DNA of 64,000 bases from Paenisporosarcina sp. FSL H8-0542 (GCF_038632915.1 NZ_CP152050.1:1519001-1583000); one strand, 5' to 3'; counted from the first letter of the stretch, positions 43,075 to 53,471 are shown. Made by a program: numbers and translations. The notes: generated by a model from the letters alone, not told the origin.

Positions 43075-44085
43075 ATGGTGAAAAATCGTCATGAAGAACT
43101 AGGGTTATCAAACGATGACGTACTGAAAATTTTTGAAACGATGCTTATGGCACGTCGAGTGGATGAGCGTATGTGGTTATTGAACCGTGCAGGAAAAATT
43201 CCTTTCGTTATTTCTTGTCAAGGTCAGGAAGCAACACAAGTAGGTGCTGCTTTCGCACTTGATAACACGAAAGATTATATCGCTCCTTACTACCGTGATA
43301 TGGGTGTTGTTTTACACTTTGGTATGACAGCTCGTGATTTGATGCTTTCAGCTTTTGCAAAAGCTGAAGATCCAAACTCAGGTGGACGTCAAATGCCTGG
43401 TCACTTTGGACAAAAGAAAAATCGTATTTTGACAGGTTCTTCACCTGTTACTACACAACTTCCACATGCTGTTGGTGTGGCATTAGCTGGTAAAATTCAA
43501 CAAAAAGACTTCATCACTTTTGTAACACTTGGTGAAGGTTCATCTAACCAAGGGGACTTCCACGAAGGATTGAACTTTGCAGGCGTTCATAAATTACCAT
43601 GTATCACAATGGTAGAAAACAATAAATATGCGATTTCAGTTCCTTACGACAGACAGGTAGCAGCTAAAAACGTTTCAGACCGTGCAATTGGTTACGGCAT
43701 GCCTGGATTCACTGTTGATGGAACAGATCCTTTAGAAGTTTATAAAGTAGTGAAAGAAGCTGCAGACCGCGCACGTAACGGAGAAGGCCCAAGCCTTATC
43801 GAAGCAGTATCGCATCGTTTGACAGCTCACTCATCTGATGATGATCAACGTCAATATCGTACAGCGGAAGACCTTGCTGAAGGGCAAGCTGCTGATCCAA
43901 TCGGCAAATTCGCAGCCTATTTGACAGAGTTGAACATTTTGACTGAAGAAATCGAAAAAGAACTGAATGACCGTATTATGAAGGAAGTAAATGAAGCAAC
44001 GGATTATGCAGAAAATGCTCCTTATGCTGCACCTGAAGATGCTTTAAAATACGTCTATGCTGAAAAAGACGGGGGGAACGCATAA
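43075..44085 (+). CDS. bkdAA: branched-chain 2-oxo acid dehydrogenase E1 alpha subunit
   Basis: A 336-residue thiamine diphosphate-binding subunit. Substrate and cofactor motifs include ARRVDERMWLLNRAGKI, YYRDMGVVLHFGMT, the cofactor motif LGEGSSNQGDFHEGLNFA...NNKYAIS, and the phosphorylation-loop-like HRLTAHSSDDDQRQYR. It decarboxylates 2-oxo acids from leucine, isoleucine and valine. Stop and next start overlap by one base (TAATG). Confidence 0.95.
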   Translation: MVKNRHEELGLSNDDVLKIFETMLMARRVDERMWLLNRAGKIPFVISCQGQEATQVGAAFALDNTKDYIAPYYRDMGVVLHFGMTARDLMLSAFAKAEDPNSGGRQMPGHFGQKKNRILTGSSPVTTQLPHAVGVALAGKIQQKDFITFVTLGEGSSNQGDFHEGLNFAGVHKLPCITMVENNKYAISVPYDRQVAAKNVSDRAIGYGMPGFTVDGTDPLEVYKVVKEAADRARNGEGPSLIEAVSHRLTAHSSDDDQRQYRTAEDLAEGQAADPIGKFAAYLTELNILTEEIEKELNDRIMKEVNEATDYAENAPYAAPEDALKYVYAEKDGGNA

Positions 44086-45068
44086 TGGCAGTTATGTCTT
44101 ATATTGACGCGATTACACTCGCAATGAAAGAAGAGATGGAACGTGATGAAAACGTATTCGTCCTTGGTGAAGACGTAGGTCGTAAAGGCGGCGTTTTCAA
44201 AGCTACTCAAGGTTTATACGATCAATTTGGAGAACACCGTGTAATGGATACTCCATTAGCAGAATCTGCTATTGCCGGCGTTGGAATCGGTGCAGCAATG
44301 TATGGAATGCGTCCAATTGCAGAAATGCAATTTGCTGACTTTATCATGCCAGCTGTTAACCAAATCATTTCTGAAGCTTCCCGTATTCGTTACCGTTCAA
44401 ATAATGACTGGTCTTGTCCAATCGTTTTCCGTGCACCTTTTGGTGGGGGAATTCATGGAGCTCTTTACCATTCACAATCTGTTGAAGCGATTTTTGCTAA
44501 CCAACCAGGTTTGAAAATCGTTATTCCTTCAACACCATACGATGCTAAAGGATTATTGAAAGCTGCTATCCGTGATGAAGATCCAGTAATGTTCTTCGAG
44601 CACAAACGCGCTTACCGTTTAATCAAAGGCGAAGTGCCTGAAGATGATTACACAATCGAAATCGGAAAAGCAGACGTCAAACGTGAAGGTGAAGACATCA
44701 CTGTTATCACTTACGGTCTTGCTGTCCACTTTGCACTTCAAGCTGCTGAGCGTTTAGAGCAGGATGGTATTTCTGCTCACATTCTTGATTTACGCACGAT
44801 TTATCCATTGGATAAAGAAGCAATTATTGAAGCTGCTTCAAAAACAGGAAAAGTTCTTCTTGTTACTGAAGATAATATGGAAGGTAGCATCATGGGTGAA
44901 GTTGCAGCAATCATTGCTGAAAACTGCCTGTTTGATCTAGATGCACCAATTAAACGTTTGGCTGGTCCTGATGTACCGGCAATGCCTTATGCACCGACAA
45001 TGGAGAAATTCTTTATGATCAATCCAGATAAAGTCGAAAAAGCAATGCGTGAACTTGCGGAATTTTAA
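44085..45068 (+). CDS. bkdAB: branched-chain 2-oxo acid dehydrogenase E1 beta subunit
   Basis: A 327-residue partner of E1 alpha. Seen are LGEDVGRKGGVFKATQGLYDQFG, DTPLAESAIAGVGIGAAMYGMRPIAE, QFADFIMPAVNQI, FGGGIHGALYHSQS and LRTIYPLDKEAI. Length and all motifs match the family. It is translationally coupled to bkdAA. Together they form the alpha2-beta2 E1 bound to the E2 core. Confidence 0.95.
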   Translation: MAVMSYIDAITLAMKEEMERDENVFVLGEDVGRKGGVFKATQGLYDQFGEHRVMDTPLAESAIAGVGIGAAMYGMRPIAEMQFADFIMPAVNQIISEASRIRYRSNNDWSCPIVFRAPFGGGIHGALYHSQSVEAIFANQPGLKIVIPSTPYDAKGLLKAAIRDEDPVMFFEHKRAYRLIKGEVPEDDYTIEIGKADVKREGEDITVITYGLAVHFALQAAERLEQDGISAHILDLRTIYPLDKEAIIEAASKTGKVLLVTEDNMEGSIMGEVAAIIAENCLFDLDAPIKRLAGPDVPAMPYAPTMEKFFMINPDKVEKAMRELAEF

Positions 45069-45088
45069 CCTGAAAGGAGGAGTTACAA

Positions 45089-46405
45089 TTGGCAATCGAA
45101 CAAATTAAAATGCCCCAGCTTGGTGAATCCGTAACAGAAGGAACAATCGAAAAATGGTTGGTTCAACCGGGTGACAAAGTGAATAAGTACGATTCACTTG
45201 CTGAAGTGAATACAGATAAAGTAACAGCTGAAATTCCTTCTTCATTTACAGGTGTAATTAAAGAACTGATCGCTACTGAAGGTCAAACTTTGGAAGTTGG
45301 CGCAGTTGTTTGTACAATCGAAACAGAAGGTGGTGCATCTTCAGAAGAATCAACATCTGAAGAAACTCCTACAGAAAAAGCAACAGCTGCAGAAATGCCT
45401 GCTGCTGAATCGAAGAAGGCTGCAGCACCGACTCCAGTTCGTGAAAAAGGTGCGAAAGCCCGTTATTCACCTGCGGTTCTGAAACTTGCTCAAGAAAACG
45501 ATATCGACTTATCACTAGTGGACGGAACGGGTAATGAAGGTCGTATTACGCGTAAAGACTTACTTGCGATTATCGAAAGCGGTAATATCCCGACGGCAAA
45601 AGCAGAACAAGCTGCTCCTAAAGCAGAAACTGCTGCGCCTGCTCAAAACACAGCTCAAGCTTCTAAACCAGCTGCGGCTCGTGTCAATGTACCAGTAGCT
45701 GTAGGTGATATCGAAATTCCGGTTACAGGAATTCGTAAAGCCATCGCTGCCAACATGTTGCGCAGTAAACATGAAGCACCACATGCGTGGACAATGATTG
45801 AAGTAGATGTAACAAACCTAGTTCAATACCGCGATTCCATCAAAAATGAATTCAAGAAAAAAGAAGGATTCAATGTGACGTATTTCGCATTCTTCGTAAA
45901 AGCTGTTTCTCAAGCTTTAAAAGAATTCCCAATGATGAACTCAATGTGGGCTGGTGACAAAATCGTACAGAAAAAAGACATCAACATTTCAATCGCTGTT
46001 GCGACGGAAGATGCTTTATTCGTACCGGTAATTAAAAATGCTGATGAAAAAACAATCAAAGGTATCGGTCGTGAAATCAATGAATTGGCAGGCAAAGTAC
46101 GTGCTGGTAAATTGAAATCTGATGAAATGCAAGGTGGTACATTCACAGTAAATAACACCGGTTCATTCGGTTCAATTCAATCAATGGGCATCATCAATTA
46201 CCCACAAGCAGCAATTCTACAAGTAGAATCAATCGTTAAACGTCCAGTAATCATGGATGGCGGAATGATTGCAGCTCGCGACATGGTTAATTTATGTTTA
46301 TCTCTTGATCACCGTGTATTGGATGGCTTGGTTTGCGGACGCTTCTTAGCTCGCGTAAAAGAAATCCTTGAAAACATGACGAAAGAAAACACTTCAGTTT
46401 ATTAA
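45089..46405 (+). CDS. bkdB: branched-chain 2-oxo acid dehydrogenase E2 (lipoamide acyltransferase)
   Basis: A 438-residue core protein. The lipoyl domain (1-80) carries the lipoylated lysine in AEVNTDKVTAEIPS. A Glu/Ala/Pro linker follows, then the E1/E3-binding domain (RYSPAVLKLAQENDIDLSLVDGTGNEGRITRKDL, about 128-165), a second linker, and the acyltransferase domain ending with the active-site DHRVLDG. The start is TTG 45089 after AAAGGAGG. Its lipoylation depends on the LipM route found at 6.7 kb. A dispersed repeat begins four bases after its stop. Confidence 0.95.
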   Translation: MAIEQIKMPQLGESVTEGTIEKWLVQPGDKVNKYDSLAEVNTDKVTAEIPSSFTGVIKELIATEGQTLEVGAVVCTIETEGGASSEESTSEETPTEKATAAEMPAAESKKAAAPTPVREKGAKARYSPAVLKLAQENDIDLSLVDGTGNEGRITRKDLLAIIESGNIPTAKAEQAAPKAETAAPAQNTAQASKPAAARVNVPVAVGDIEIPVTGIRKAIAANMLRSKHEAPHAWTMIEVDVTNLVQYRDSIKNEFKKKEGFNVTYFAFFVKAVSQALKEFPMMNSMWAGDKIVQKKDINISIAVATEDALFVPVIKNADEKTIKGIGREINELAGKVRAGKLKSDEMQGGTFTVNNTGSFGSIQSMGIINYPQAAILQVESIVKRPVIMDGGMIAARDMVNLCLSLDHRVLDGLVCGRFLARVKEILENMTKENTSVY

Positions 46406-46408
46406 AAG

Positions 46409-46552
46409 AAAAGTGTAAAGCGCAACTCGAGTTCGACACCGGCGCTTGAAAGGTTCCCTTTGCGACGAGTAACCGCAGGAGCAGGACCGAATTGAAAACC
46501 TGTTTTCGCATGAGGTACTGAAGCTTAGGTGCGAACTTGCGCTTGAAACTGG
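46409..46552 (+). repeat. dispersed intergenic repeat, copy B (longest forward copy)
   Basis: It begins AAAAGTGTAAAGCGCAACTC after bkdB, continues with GACACCGGCG, GGTTCCCTTTGCGACGAGTAA and CCGCAGGAGCA, and is followed by about 70 bases of GC-rich tail. The first 66 bases align with the copy after efp, and the middle aligns with the inverted copy after spoIIIAH. Confidence 0.75.
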
Positions 46553-46562
46553 ACAAAAAAAT

Positions 46563-46597
46563 TACCCGATACCGAAACTCGGTCATCGGGTTTTTTG
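46563..46597 (+). terminator. terminator of the bkd operon
   Basis: ACCCGAT-ACCGA and TCGGT-CATCGGGT form an imperfect stem with AAC loop, followed by TTTTTT. Confidence 0.85.
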
Positions 46598-46673
46598 TGC
46601 TTTTATCATGGCCCAAACTCAGTTAGACTAAGAGTGAGTAACAGATTCGAAGGAGGGAAGCGAAAGCGACCAC

Positions 46674-48329
46674 ATGACAATCGAACAAATGAAACAGGCA
46701 ACTTTTCCTAAAGCGAATTTTGAAAATTGGCAAGAAGAAGCTGTTCGTACTTTAAAAGGCAAACCGTATGAACAATTGATTACACCGACTTTTGAAGGTA
46801 TCGACCTCGAACCACTTTATACGGCTGAACATTTACATAAAACATTGAATCATTCCGCCGTCATTTCGCATGCGAAAAAAGAATCGACTTGGCTTGTTGC
46901 CCAAACGACAAATGCCGGTTCGGCTTCAGAATTTCTACATAAAGCAAAAAAACAATTAAATCTAGGTAACGACATGATTGTCTACAAAGCTACAGTGCCT
47001 TCATGGGCTTGGTCAGCTACTGAAATAGAGGACTTGGCTAAATTGTTGAATAGCCACCCATTCCTTTTATCAATTAAAGACTCTGACGATCAAATCATGC
47101 AAGTCTTTGACAGAATGACTAAGCAGCAGTTAGATGAACTGAATGGATACATTGAAGGTCCCGTCTCAGTTCAGTCACTTAGCAGAAATATTTCAACCAG
47201 TGCTATTCACTACGCTGGTGGTACTGCCGTTCATGAACTTGCCTATGCATTGTTGGCACTATCGAAACAAGCAGAAGAGCAAGCTGAATTAACAAAGGTC
47301 GCGACACAATTTGAAATCGACACGAACTTCTTTATGGAAATAGCTAAATTACGTGCATTCCGCGTATTATGGAAAGCGTTTTCAAGTGCATATAACCAAA
47401 AGGAAGAAGCAATTAACGTTATTGCTAATACTTCATTGAGATCATACTCGAAATTAGATCCGACTGTTAATTTATTACGAGCCGGAAATGCAGCTTTTTC
47501 AGCCGTACTAGGCGGCTCAGACATCCTATCGGTTTCACCTCATGATGCATTGACAGGCACATCTCCAACGTCAGAGCGAATTGCACGCAATGTACAACTG
47601 GTCATTCGCGAAGAGACGATGGTTAATAAAATGATTGATCCTTCAGCAGGTTCATTTTATGTCGAATCATTAACTGCAGACCTTGTCAGACAATCATGGG
47701 ATTTGTTCCTGAAAACATTGGATATGAATCCAGCGGAACAAGAAAATTATTTGATGTCACTGGCTAAAAACGTCCACTCATCAAGAATACAAGCAATCGC
47801 AAAACGCAAAGCTTCATTAATCGGGACGAATGTTTATGCCAATCCGTCAGATTCGATTGTTACAACTGACACTGCAAAAGAATACGGACGCTTAGCAGTT
47901 CCTTTCGAACAGCTTCGAAAACATTTCGGTGAGTTTCCACTTTCAACTGCCGTTGTGTTGTTTGGCGTTTTGAAAGACGTTAAACCGAGAGCTGATTTTG
48001 TCCAAGGTTTCCTGCAAGCTGGAGGATTAAATCCAGTCATGAGCCCAGTATTCTCTGATGCTCAATCTGCATGGCATTGGGTAAAATCTAACCAGATGGA
48101 ATATGTGGTATTTGCAGCTAAGGATGAAATGACGAACGAAATTCTGCCACAGTTCTTAAATATTGCCGATCAACAAACAATAATTGATGTTGCGGGTAGA
48201 CATACTGAAGAAAACAAATGGCGCGAGCAAGGTCTGAATGGTTCTATTTTTGCAGGCCAGGATGTCATTGCCAAAATGCAGCAATTGATTGATGTTAAAA
48301 AGAATGGGGGCCATGGTAATGAAGCCTGA
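46674..48329 (+). CDS. mutA: methylmalonyl-CoA mutase small subunit
   Basis: A 551-residue subunit homologous to the large one but without the cobalamin-binding DxHxxG. It shows the barrel-type motifs [31 protein letters not shown] and [26 protein letters not shown]. It pairs with MutB as heterodimer, as in Propionibacterium. The clearest ribosome-binding sequence (AGGAGGG) is 16 bases before the ATG, unusually far; no better start is visible. It overlaps mutB by 11 bases. Confidence 0.93.
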   Translation: MTIEQMKQATFPKANFENWQEEAVRTLKGKPYEQLITPTFEGIDLEPLYTAEHLHKTLNHSAVISHAKKESTWLVAQTTNAGSASEFLHKAKKQLNLGNDMIVYKATVPSWAWSATEIEDLAKLLNSHPFLLSIKDSDDQIMQVFDRMTKQQLDELNGYIEGPVSVQSLSRNISTSAIHYAGGTAVHELAYALLALSKQAEEQAELTKVATQFEIDTNFFMEIAKLRAFRVLWKAFSSAYNQKEEAINVIANTSLRSYSKLDPTVNLLRAGNAAFSAVLGGSDILSVSPHDALTGTSPTSERIARNVQLVIREETMVNKMIDPSAGSFYVESLTADLVRQSWDLFLKTLDMNPAEQENYLMSLAKNVHSSRIQAIAKRKASLIGTNVYANPSDSIVTTDTAKEYGRLAVPFEQLRKHFGEFPLSTAVVLFGVLKDVKPRADFVQGFLQAGGLNPVMSPVFSDAQSAWHWVKSNQMEYVVFAAKDEMTNEILPQFLNIADQQTIIDVAGRHTEENKWREQGLNGSIFAGQDVIAKMQQLIDVKKNGGHGNEA

Positions 48330-50472
48330 TTTCAAAGCAGTTCAACTGGAACAGTTTGTAACGCAACAACATGACTCACAAAAAGCTGACGAATCCTATT
48401 TAACGAATGAAGGTATTCGACTGGCTTCTAGATATACAAAAGAAGATGTAGAAAAACTTGATCATATGTCGGATTTTCCAGGTATTGCACCAAACACACG
48501 AGGACCTTATCCCACGATGTATGTGTCACGTCCATGGACTGTACGACAATATGCAGGATTTTCAACTGCGGAAGAAAGTAATGCCTTTTATCGCCGAAAC
48601 TTGGCAATGGGACAGAAAGGGCTTTCAGTAGCCTTTGATTTGGCTACCCATCGAGGATACGATTCTGACCATGAACGGGTAACAGGCGATGTTGGGAAAG
48701 CTGGAGTAGCAATTGATTCGATAGAAGACATGAAAATTTTGTTCGATGGCATTCCTTTAGATCAAATGTCAGTATCAATGACCATGAACGGGGCGGTATT
48801 GCCGATCTTGGCCTTTTATATTGTGACAGCGGAAGAACAGGGTGTTACGCATGAGCAATTAACGGGAACTATTCAAAATGACATTTTGAAAGAATACATG
48901 GTACGTAACACGTACATTTATCCACCGAAAATGTCGATGAAAATCATTGCGGATATTTTTGAATACACGTCGAAGTTTATGCCAAAATTCAATTCGATTT
49001 CGATTTCTGGTTACCATATGCAAGAAGCAGGTGCAACTGCTGATATCGAACTTGCTTATACATTGGCAGATGGATTGGAATATGTGAGAACTGGTTTGAA
49101 AGCAGGAATCGACATTGATTCATTTGCACCCCGATTGTCGTTTTTCTGGGCAATTGGCATGAATTATTTCATGGAAGTAGCGAAAATGCGTGCTGCTAGA
49201 AGAATATGGGCGCAAATGATGCAGACGTTTGATCCGAAGAATTCGAAATCTTTGGCACTCCGAACACATTCTCAAACGTCAGGATGGAGTTTAACGGAGC
49301 AAGATCCATTCAACAATGTGACACGTACATTAATTGAAGCAAATGCGTCAGCTATGGGGCATACGCAGTCCCTGCATACCAATGCATTGGATGAAGCAAT
49401 TGCGTTACCGACGGATTTCTCAGCGCGAATTGCACGTAATACGCAGTTGTTCCTACAGGAAGAAACGATGATGACTAAAGTGATCGATCCGTGGGGAGGT
49501 TCTTATGCTGTCGAGAAATTGACGGATGAATTGATGCAAAAAGCATGGGCATTGATTGAAGAAATCGAAGAACTTGGCGGAATGGCGAAAGCGATTGAAA
49601 CGGGATTACCGAAAATGAAAATCGAAGAAGCTGCTGCTAAGAAACAAGCACAAATTGACTCAGGTAAAGAAATCATCATCGGTGTCAACAAATTCCGACT
49701 TGCTGAAGAAGAACCGATTGATATCTTGAATATTGACAATACGGTCGTGCGTCAAAAACAAATCGACCGTCTTGAAAAAATGAAACAAACGCGAAATGAA
49801 GAAGACTTGCAATTGGCATTGACTGCTCTTACAAAAGCGGCTGAAACTGGGGAAGACAATTTGCTGGCATGTGCAGTTCAAGCGGCGCGTGTTCGTGCTA
49901 CTCTTGGCGAAATTTCAGATGCGATTGAAAGAGTATCAGGTCGACATAAGGCGGTGATTCGTTCCGTGAGTGGCGTATACAGTTCAAACTTCTCAAATGA
50001 AGAAGAAATCCAGGCAGTAAAAGACATGACGGAAGACTTTAAAGAAAACGAGGGTCGCCGTCCACGTATTATAATCGCGAAAATGGGGCAGGACGGACAC
50101 GATCGTGGTGCCAAAGTCATCGCGACGGCATTTGCCGATTTAGGTTTTGACGTGGATATTGGTCCGTTATTCCAAACACCAGAAGAAACAGCAAAACAAG
50201 CGGTCGAAAACGATGTGCACGTAATTGGAGTGAGTTCACTTGCAGCTGGACATATGACCTTAGTGCCTGCACTTCAAAGTGAACTGAAGAAAATGAATCG
50301 TGAAGATATTCTCATTGTGGTTGGAGGCGTCATTCCAGCTCAAGATTATGCGTTTTTACGTGAAAATGGAGCTGCTGCAATCTTTGGGCCAGGAACTGTC
50401 ATTCCGGTGGCAGCTGCGAAAGTGATAGAAGAAATCTATAGACGTCTTGGGTATGAGGAAGTGAAGGAATAA
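48319..50472 (+). CDS. mutB: methylmalonyl-CoA mutase large subunit
   Basis: A 717-residue adenosylcobalamin enzyme that isomerises methylmalonyl-CoA to succinyl-CoA. The substrate barrel has [36 protein letters not shown] and [23 protein letters not shown]. The B12 domain near the end has [13 protein letters not shown] with the cobalt-binding histidine at residue 594, GVSSLAAGH and VVGGVIP. I chose ATG 48319, 8 bases behind GGGGG. It is followed by meaB with overlapping stop and start. Confidence 0.96.
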   Translation: MKPDFKAVQLEQFVTQQHDSQKADESYLTNEGIRLASRYTKEDVEKLDHMSDFPGIAPNTRGPYPTMYVSRPWTVRQYAGFSTAEESNAFYRRNLAMGQKGLSVAFDLATHRGYDSDHERVTGDVGKAGVAIDSIEDMKILFDGIPLDQMSVSMTMNGAVLPILAFYIVTAEEQGVTHEQLTGTIQNDILKEYMVRNTYIYPPKMSMKIIADIFEYTSKFMPKFNSISISGYHMQEAGATADIELAYTLADGLEYVRTGLKAGIDIDSFAPRLSFFWAIGMNYFMEVAKMRAARRIWAQMMQTFDPKNSKSLALRTHSQTSGWSLTEQDPFNNVTRTLIEANASAMGHTQSLHTNALDEAIALPTDFSARIARNTQLFLQEETMMTKVIDPWGGSYAVEKLTDELMQKAWALIEEIEELGGMAKAIETGLPKMKIEEAAAKKQAQIDSGKEIIIGVNKFRLAEEEPIDILNIDNTVVRQKQIDRLEKMKQTRNEEDLQLALTALTKAAETGEDNLLACAVQAARVRATLGEISDAIERVSGRHKAVIRSVSGVYSSNFSNEEEIQAVKDMTEDFKENEGRRPRIIIAKMGQDGHDRGAKVIATAFADLGFDVDIGPLFQTPEETAKQAVENDVHVIGVSSLAAGHMTLVPALQSELKKMNREDILIVVGGVIPAQDYAFLRENGAAAIFGPGTVIPVAAAKVIEEIYRRLGYEEVKE

Positions 50473-51566
50473 TGGAAGGTCAAGAGAACCAGCAGAAAAG
50501 TGCAATGCATGTGATGGGTGGACTAAAGTCTACTCATGACGGCATGGGGCAAACGTCTCGAAAGCAATTTCGACGATCTCACAAAAAAGAGATTTCTGTC
50601 GATGATTTTTCGCGTGAAATTCGTCAAGGTTCCAGGCTCCATTTAGCTAAAGCCATCACTTTGCTTGAAAGTACCGTGATGGACGATAAACGTACTGGTC
50701 AACAGTTACTGCAGGAATTGCTGCCTCATACGGGAAATAGTATTCGTATCGGCATCACGGGTGTTCCAGGTGCGGGGAAAAGTACGTTTATCGAAGCGTT
50801 CGGGAAATATTTGTGTGACATTGGATTTAAAGTGGCTGTACTCGCCATTGATCCGAGCTCAAGCCTTACAGGTGGCAGTATTTTAGGGGATAAAACTCGA
50901 ATGGAAGAACTCGTTCGACACGAAAATGCTTTCATTCGACCATCTCCTTCTGCAGGGACACTCGGTGGCGTTCACAAAAAAACGCGAGAAACGATGTTGC
51001 TTTGTGAAGCTGCAGGTTACGATGTTATCTTGATTGAAACGGTCGGTGTTGGGCAAAGTGAAACGATTGTACGCGGCATGGTCGATTTCTTTATGTTACT
51101 CGTTTTAACAGGCGCGGGGGACGAACTTCAAGGAATGAAGAAAGGCATTATGGAACTGGCCGATTTGCTGATTGTGCATAAAGCGGATGGAGACAATCTG
51201 AAAATGTCGAAAAAGACCGTTGCCGAATATGAGCAAATTCTTCATTTCCTACAACCTGCCAGTCTAGGCTGGACGACAAAAGCTATGCCTGTCTCTTCTA
51301 TTGAAAAAATGGGAATACGCGAAGTTTGGAAAGTAATCGGTTCTTTTAAAGAAACGTTGACTGAATCAGGCGTTTTTGATGAACGCCGCCAGTCACAGAC
51401 AAAAGAGTGGTTTCGTACGATGATTTTAGATCGTCTAATGGATGAATTTTATGGAACCCCACAGACGAAATCGCAAGTGAAATCGCTGGAAAAAGAAATT
51501 TTACAAGGTGATTTGACCGTTTCACAGGCAGTTGAGCAATTATTTACAAACACGTCCAAAACCTAG
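50472..51566 (+). CDS. meaB: MeaB-type GTPase, methylmalonyl-CoA mutase chaperone
   Basis: A 364-residue G3E GTPase that guards loading and repair of B12 in the mutase. The P-loop is GVPGAGKST at residues 97-105, followed by LAIDPSSSLTGGSILGDKTRM, RPSPSAGTLGGVHKKTRE, ETVGVGQSE (Walker B region) and VHKADGDN (base specificity). Its ATG overlaps the mutB stop (TAATGG). An N-terminal extension of about 35 residues with KSTHDGMGQTSRKQFRRSHKK precedes the family core; its role is unclear. Confidence 0.94.
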   Translation: MEGQENQQKSAMHVMGGLKSTHDGMGQTSRKQFRRSHKKEISVDDFSREIRQGSRLHLAKAITLLESTVMDDKRTGQQLLQELLPHTGNSIRIGITGVPGAGKSTFIEAFGKYLCDIGFKVAVLAIDPSSSLTGGSILGDKTRMEELVRHENAFIRPSPSAGTLGGVHKKTRETMLLCEAAGYDVILIETVGVGQSETIVRGMVDFFMLLVLTGAGDELQGMKKGIMELADLLIVHKADGDNLKMSKKTVAEYEQILHFLQPASLGWTTKAMPVSSIEKMGIREVWKVIGSFKETLTESGVFDERRQSQTKEWFRTMILDRLMDEFYGTPQTKSQVKSLEKEILQGDLTVSQAVEQLFTNTSKT

Positions 51567-51569
51567 ATT

Positions 51570-51598
51570 TTGCGTGTCTATTAATGACCTGCTATTAT
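51570..51598 (+). promoter_or_regulatory. sigma-A promoter of brxB
   Basis: TTGCGT, 17 bases, TATTAT, ending about 30 bases before the gene. Confidence 0.55.
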
Positions 51599-51628
51599 TA
51601 ATGGTGAAGTTTGAGAGGAGTTTTACAA

Positions 51629-52069
51629 ATGAACATGGATTTTAACATATTGATGAATGATATAGTACGTCAGGCACGTGGTGAGATGGAGGCAAGTGGT
51701 TATGAGCAATTGACTTCTGCAGAAGATGTTGAACAAGCATTCTCCCGTCCAGGTACGTCTTTAGTGATGATTAACTCTGTATGTGGTTGTGCAGGCGGCA
51801 TTGCTCGCCCTGCAGCAGCGAATGCAGTACATTACGACAAACGACCAAATCATTTAGTAACAGTATTTGCAGGACAAGATAAAGAAGCAACTGCTCAAGC
51901 TCGTATGTTGTTTGGGGATGACCATTTGCCATCTTCACCTTCATTTGTTCTATTAAAAGATGGACAAGCTGTTGCTGATATCGGTCGCCACGAAATCGAA
52001 GGACATGACCCAATGTCAGTCATCACACACATTCAAGCGCTGTTTGAAGAACATTGTGACGAGCTATAA
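51629..52069 (+). CDS. brxB: bacilliredoxin (BrxA/BrxB family)
   Basis: A 146-residue thioredoxin-fold protein with the CGC motif at residues 52-54 (NSVCGCAGG), the hallmark of bacilliredoxins, which remove bacillithiol from oxidised proteins. ARPAAANAV and [21 protein letters not shown] follow as in the family. I chose ATG 51629 with GAGAGGAG before it. In B. subtilis the paralogue yqiW lies in the same neighbourhood after the bkd operon. Confidence 0.92.
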   Translation: MNMDFNILMNDIVRQARGEMEASGYEQLTSAEDVEQAFSRPGTSLVMINSVCGCAGGIARPAAANAVHYDKRPNHLVTVFAGQDKEATAQARMLFGDDHLPSSPSFVLLKDGQAVADIGRHEIEGHDPMSVITHIQALFEEHCDEL

Positions 52070-52076
52070 GGAAAGG

Positions 52077-52104
52077 AAGAGCACTTAGTTGGTGCTCTTT
52101 TTTC
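52077..52104 (+). terminator. terminator of brxB
   Basis: AAGAGCAC and GTGCTCTT pair around TTAGTTG, followed by TTTT. Confidence 0.82.
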
Positions 52105-52235
52105 TTCTTTATTTATTGACTCTACACTTGTGGGTCTCACTCTTCACGTATATAGCTAGAAGATTATATTTGGTTACTCTAAATGCATGTTAAGAATTGT
52201 TGATTTTCACTTTTCTTGCGAAAGTTGGTGTACTC

Positions 52236-53225
52236 ATGAATTTCCGACGATTTAAAATTGGTTATCGGACATTAAAAACGGCAGTTGGCGCGAGTATAGC
52301 CATGCTTATTGCCATGTTTTTGAATTTGGATTATTATAGTTCCGCCTTCATTTTGACCGTTTTGTGCATTCAACCCACTAAACGGAAGTCACTACGTGCA
52401 GTTTATTCACGTATCATTGCCAGCATCATCGGGGTGGGGTTCGCTTTCGTATTTTTTGAAGGAATCGCGTATCATCCACTAGTTTTCGGCCTTATTTTAA
52501 TATTATTTATTCCAACGCTTGTATCCTTAAGATTTCAGGATGGCTTTGTTTCTAGCGTTGTCATCCTCCTGCATTTATTTGATGCTAAAGATATGTCATG
52601 GTCACTGTTGTGGAATGAAGTTCAATTGATGATTGTCGGATTTGGTGTGGCATTGTTAGTTAACTTATATATGCCTTCAATCGAGAAGGATTTAAAAAAA
52701 TATCGTTTGGATCTCGAGTCCTTGTATTCGAAGATTTTTCATGAAATTACTTCGTATTTACGAAACGGAGAATCGGATTGGGATGGAAAAGAACTTGTTG
52801 AAGCCTCTGAAGTGATTGAAAAAGGAAAAGCTCTTGCTTATCAGGATGTCGAAAACCATTTAAACCGCAGACAAAATCTGCATTACCTATATTTCGATAT
52901 GCGCGAACAACAGTTCGAAATTATTGAGAGAGTTTTACCGAAAATAACTGCGTTGCCAGTTAATATTTCTCATTGTTACATTGTCGCTGACTTTATGGAA
53001 GAATTGGCGAATCACGTACATTCCGGAAATACGGCTCATAAGTTTATATCGAAGCTAGATGAGGTTAAAGAAGACTTTGCTAAGATGCCTCTTCCGAAAG
53101 ATCATGAAAACTTTCTGGCGATGGCGGCACTTTATCAATTCATCGAAGAGATGGAACAGTATTTACGTATCAAACGTAGCTTTGTTGGATTTAATATGAA
53201 AAAAAAGACAGCTTCGAAGGAGTAA
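52236..53225 (+). CDS. yqjA: aromatic acid exporter-like membrane protein (YqjA-like)
   Basis: A 329-residue protein. The N-terminal half (residues 15-155) has about five or six membrane helices with the family motif RTLKTAVGASIAMLIAM and TVLCIQPTKRKSLRA. The C-terminal half is soluble and helical, with EIIERVLPKITALP. The family is annotated as aromatic acid or fusaric-acid-type exporters (DUF939), with no proven substrate in Bacilli. I start at ATG 52236 in front of NFRRFKIGYRTLK; the upstream extension has no better site. The ribosome-binding sequence is weak. Confidence 0.82.
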   Translation: MNFRRFKIGYRTLKTAVGASIAMLIAMFLNLDYYSSAFILTVLCIQPTKRKSLRAVYSRIIASIIGVGFAFVFFEGIAYHPLVFGLILILFIPTLVSLRFQDGFVSSVVILLHLFDAKDMSWSLLWNEVQLMIVGFGVALLVNLYMPSIEKDLKKYRLDLESLYSKIFHEITSYLRNGESDWDGKELVEASEVIEKGKALAYQDVENHLNRRQNLHYLYFDMREQQFEIIERVLPKITALPVNISHCYIVADFMEELANHVHSGNTAHKFISKLDEVKEDFAKMPLPKDHENFLAMAALYQFIEEMEQYLRIKRSFVGFNMKKKTASKE

Positions 53226-53252
53226 TAAGATTCCCTTCGAAGCTGTTTTTTA
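53208..53252. terminator. bidirectional terminator between yqjA and the prli42-like gene
   Basis: ACAGCTTCGAAGG and CCTTCGAAGCTGT form a 13-bp perfect stem with T-run on the right and A-run on the left, so it can stop both converging transcripts. Confidence 0.88.
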
Positions 53253-53345
53253 AAAGAACAAGCTTAATCCAAACAAGATACTTGATAAAGCCATCATGAT
53301 GATCATTAAATAGATGACAAACTTGCGGAAATTAGCATTACGCAT
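53250..53345 (-). CDS. prli42: Prli42-like miniprotein, stressosome anchor
   Basis: A 31-residue protein on the minus strand with AAAGGAG about 8 bases before its ATG. It has a short basic N-terminus (MRNANFRKF) and one membrane helix (VIYLMIIMMALSSILFGLSLFF). This pattern, including the conserved YLM and the Ser/Gly near the end of the helix, matches Prli42, first described in Listeria as the membrane anchor of the stressosome. It lies next to yqjA, its usual place in Bacilli as I recall. It is too short for standard gene calling. Confidence 0.7.
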   Translation of the reverse strand: MRNANFRKFVIYLMIIMMALSSILFGLSLFF

Positions 53346-53471
53346 GCGAGACAACTCCTTTAACTAGCTATTCTTAAGTTTAGTAGAAACTGAAAAAATT
53401 CTCAAGAGGTAGAGTTTTCAAAAAGAAATCGGTACAATAGAGGATGGAGAAAACAGAAGGGTGTGGCTATT

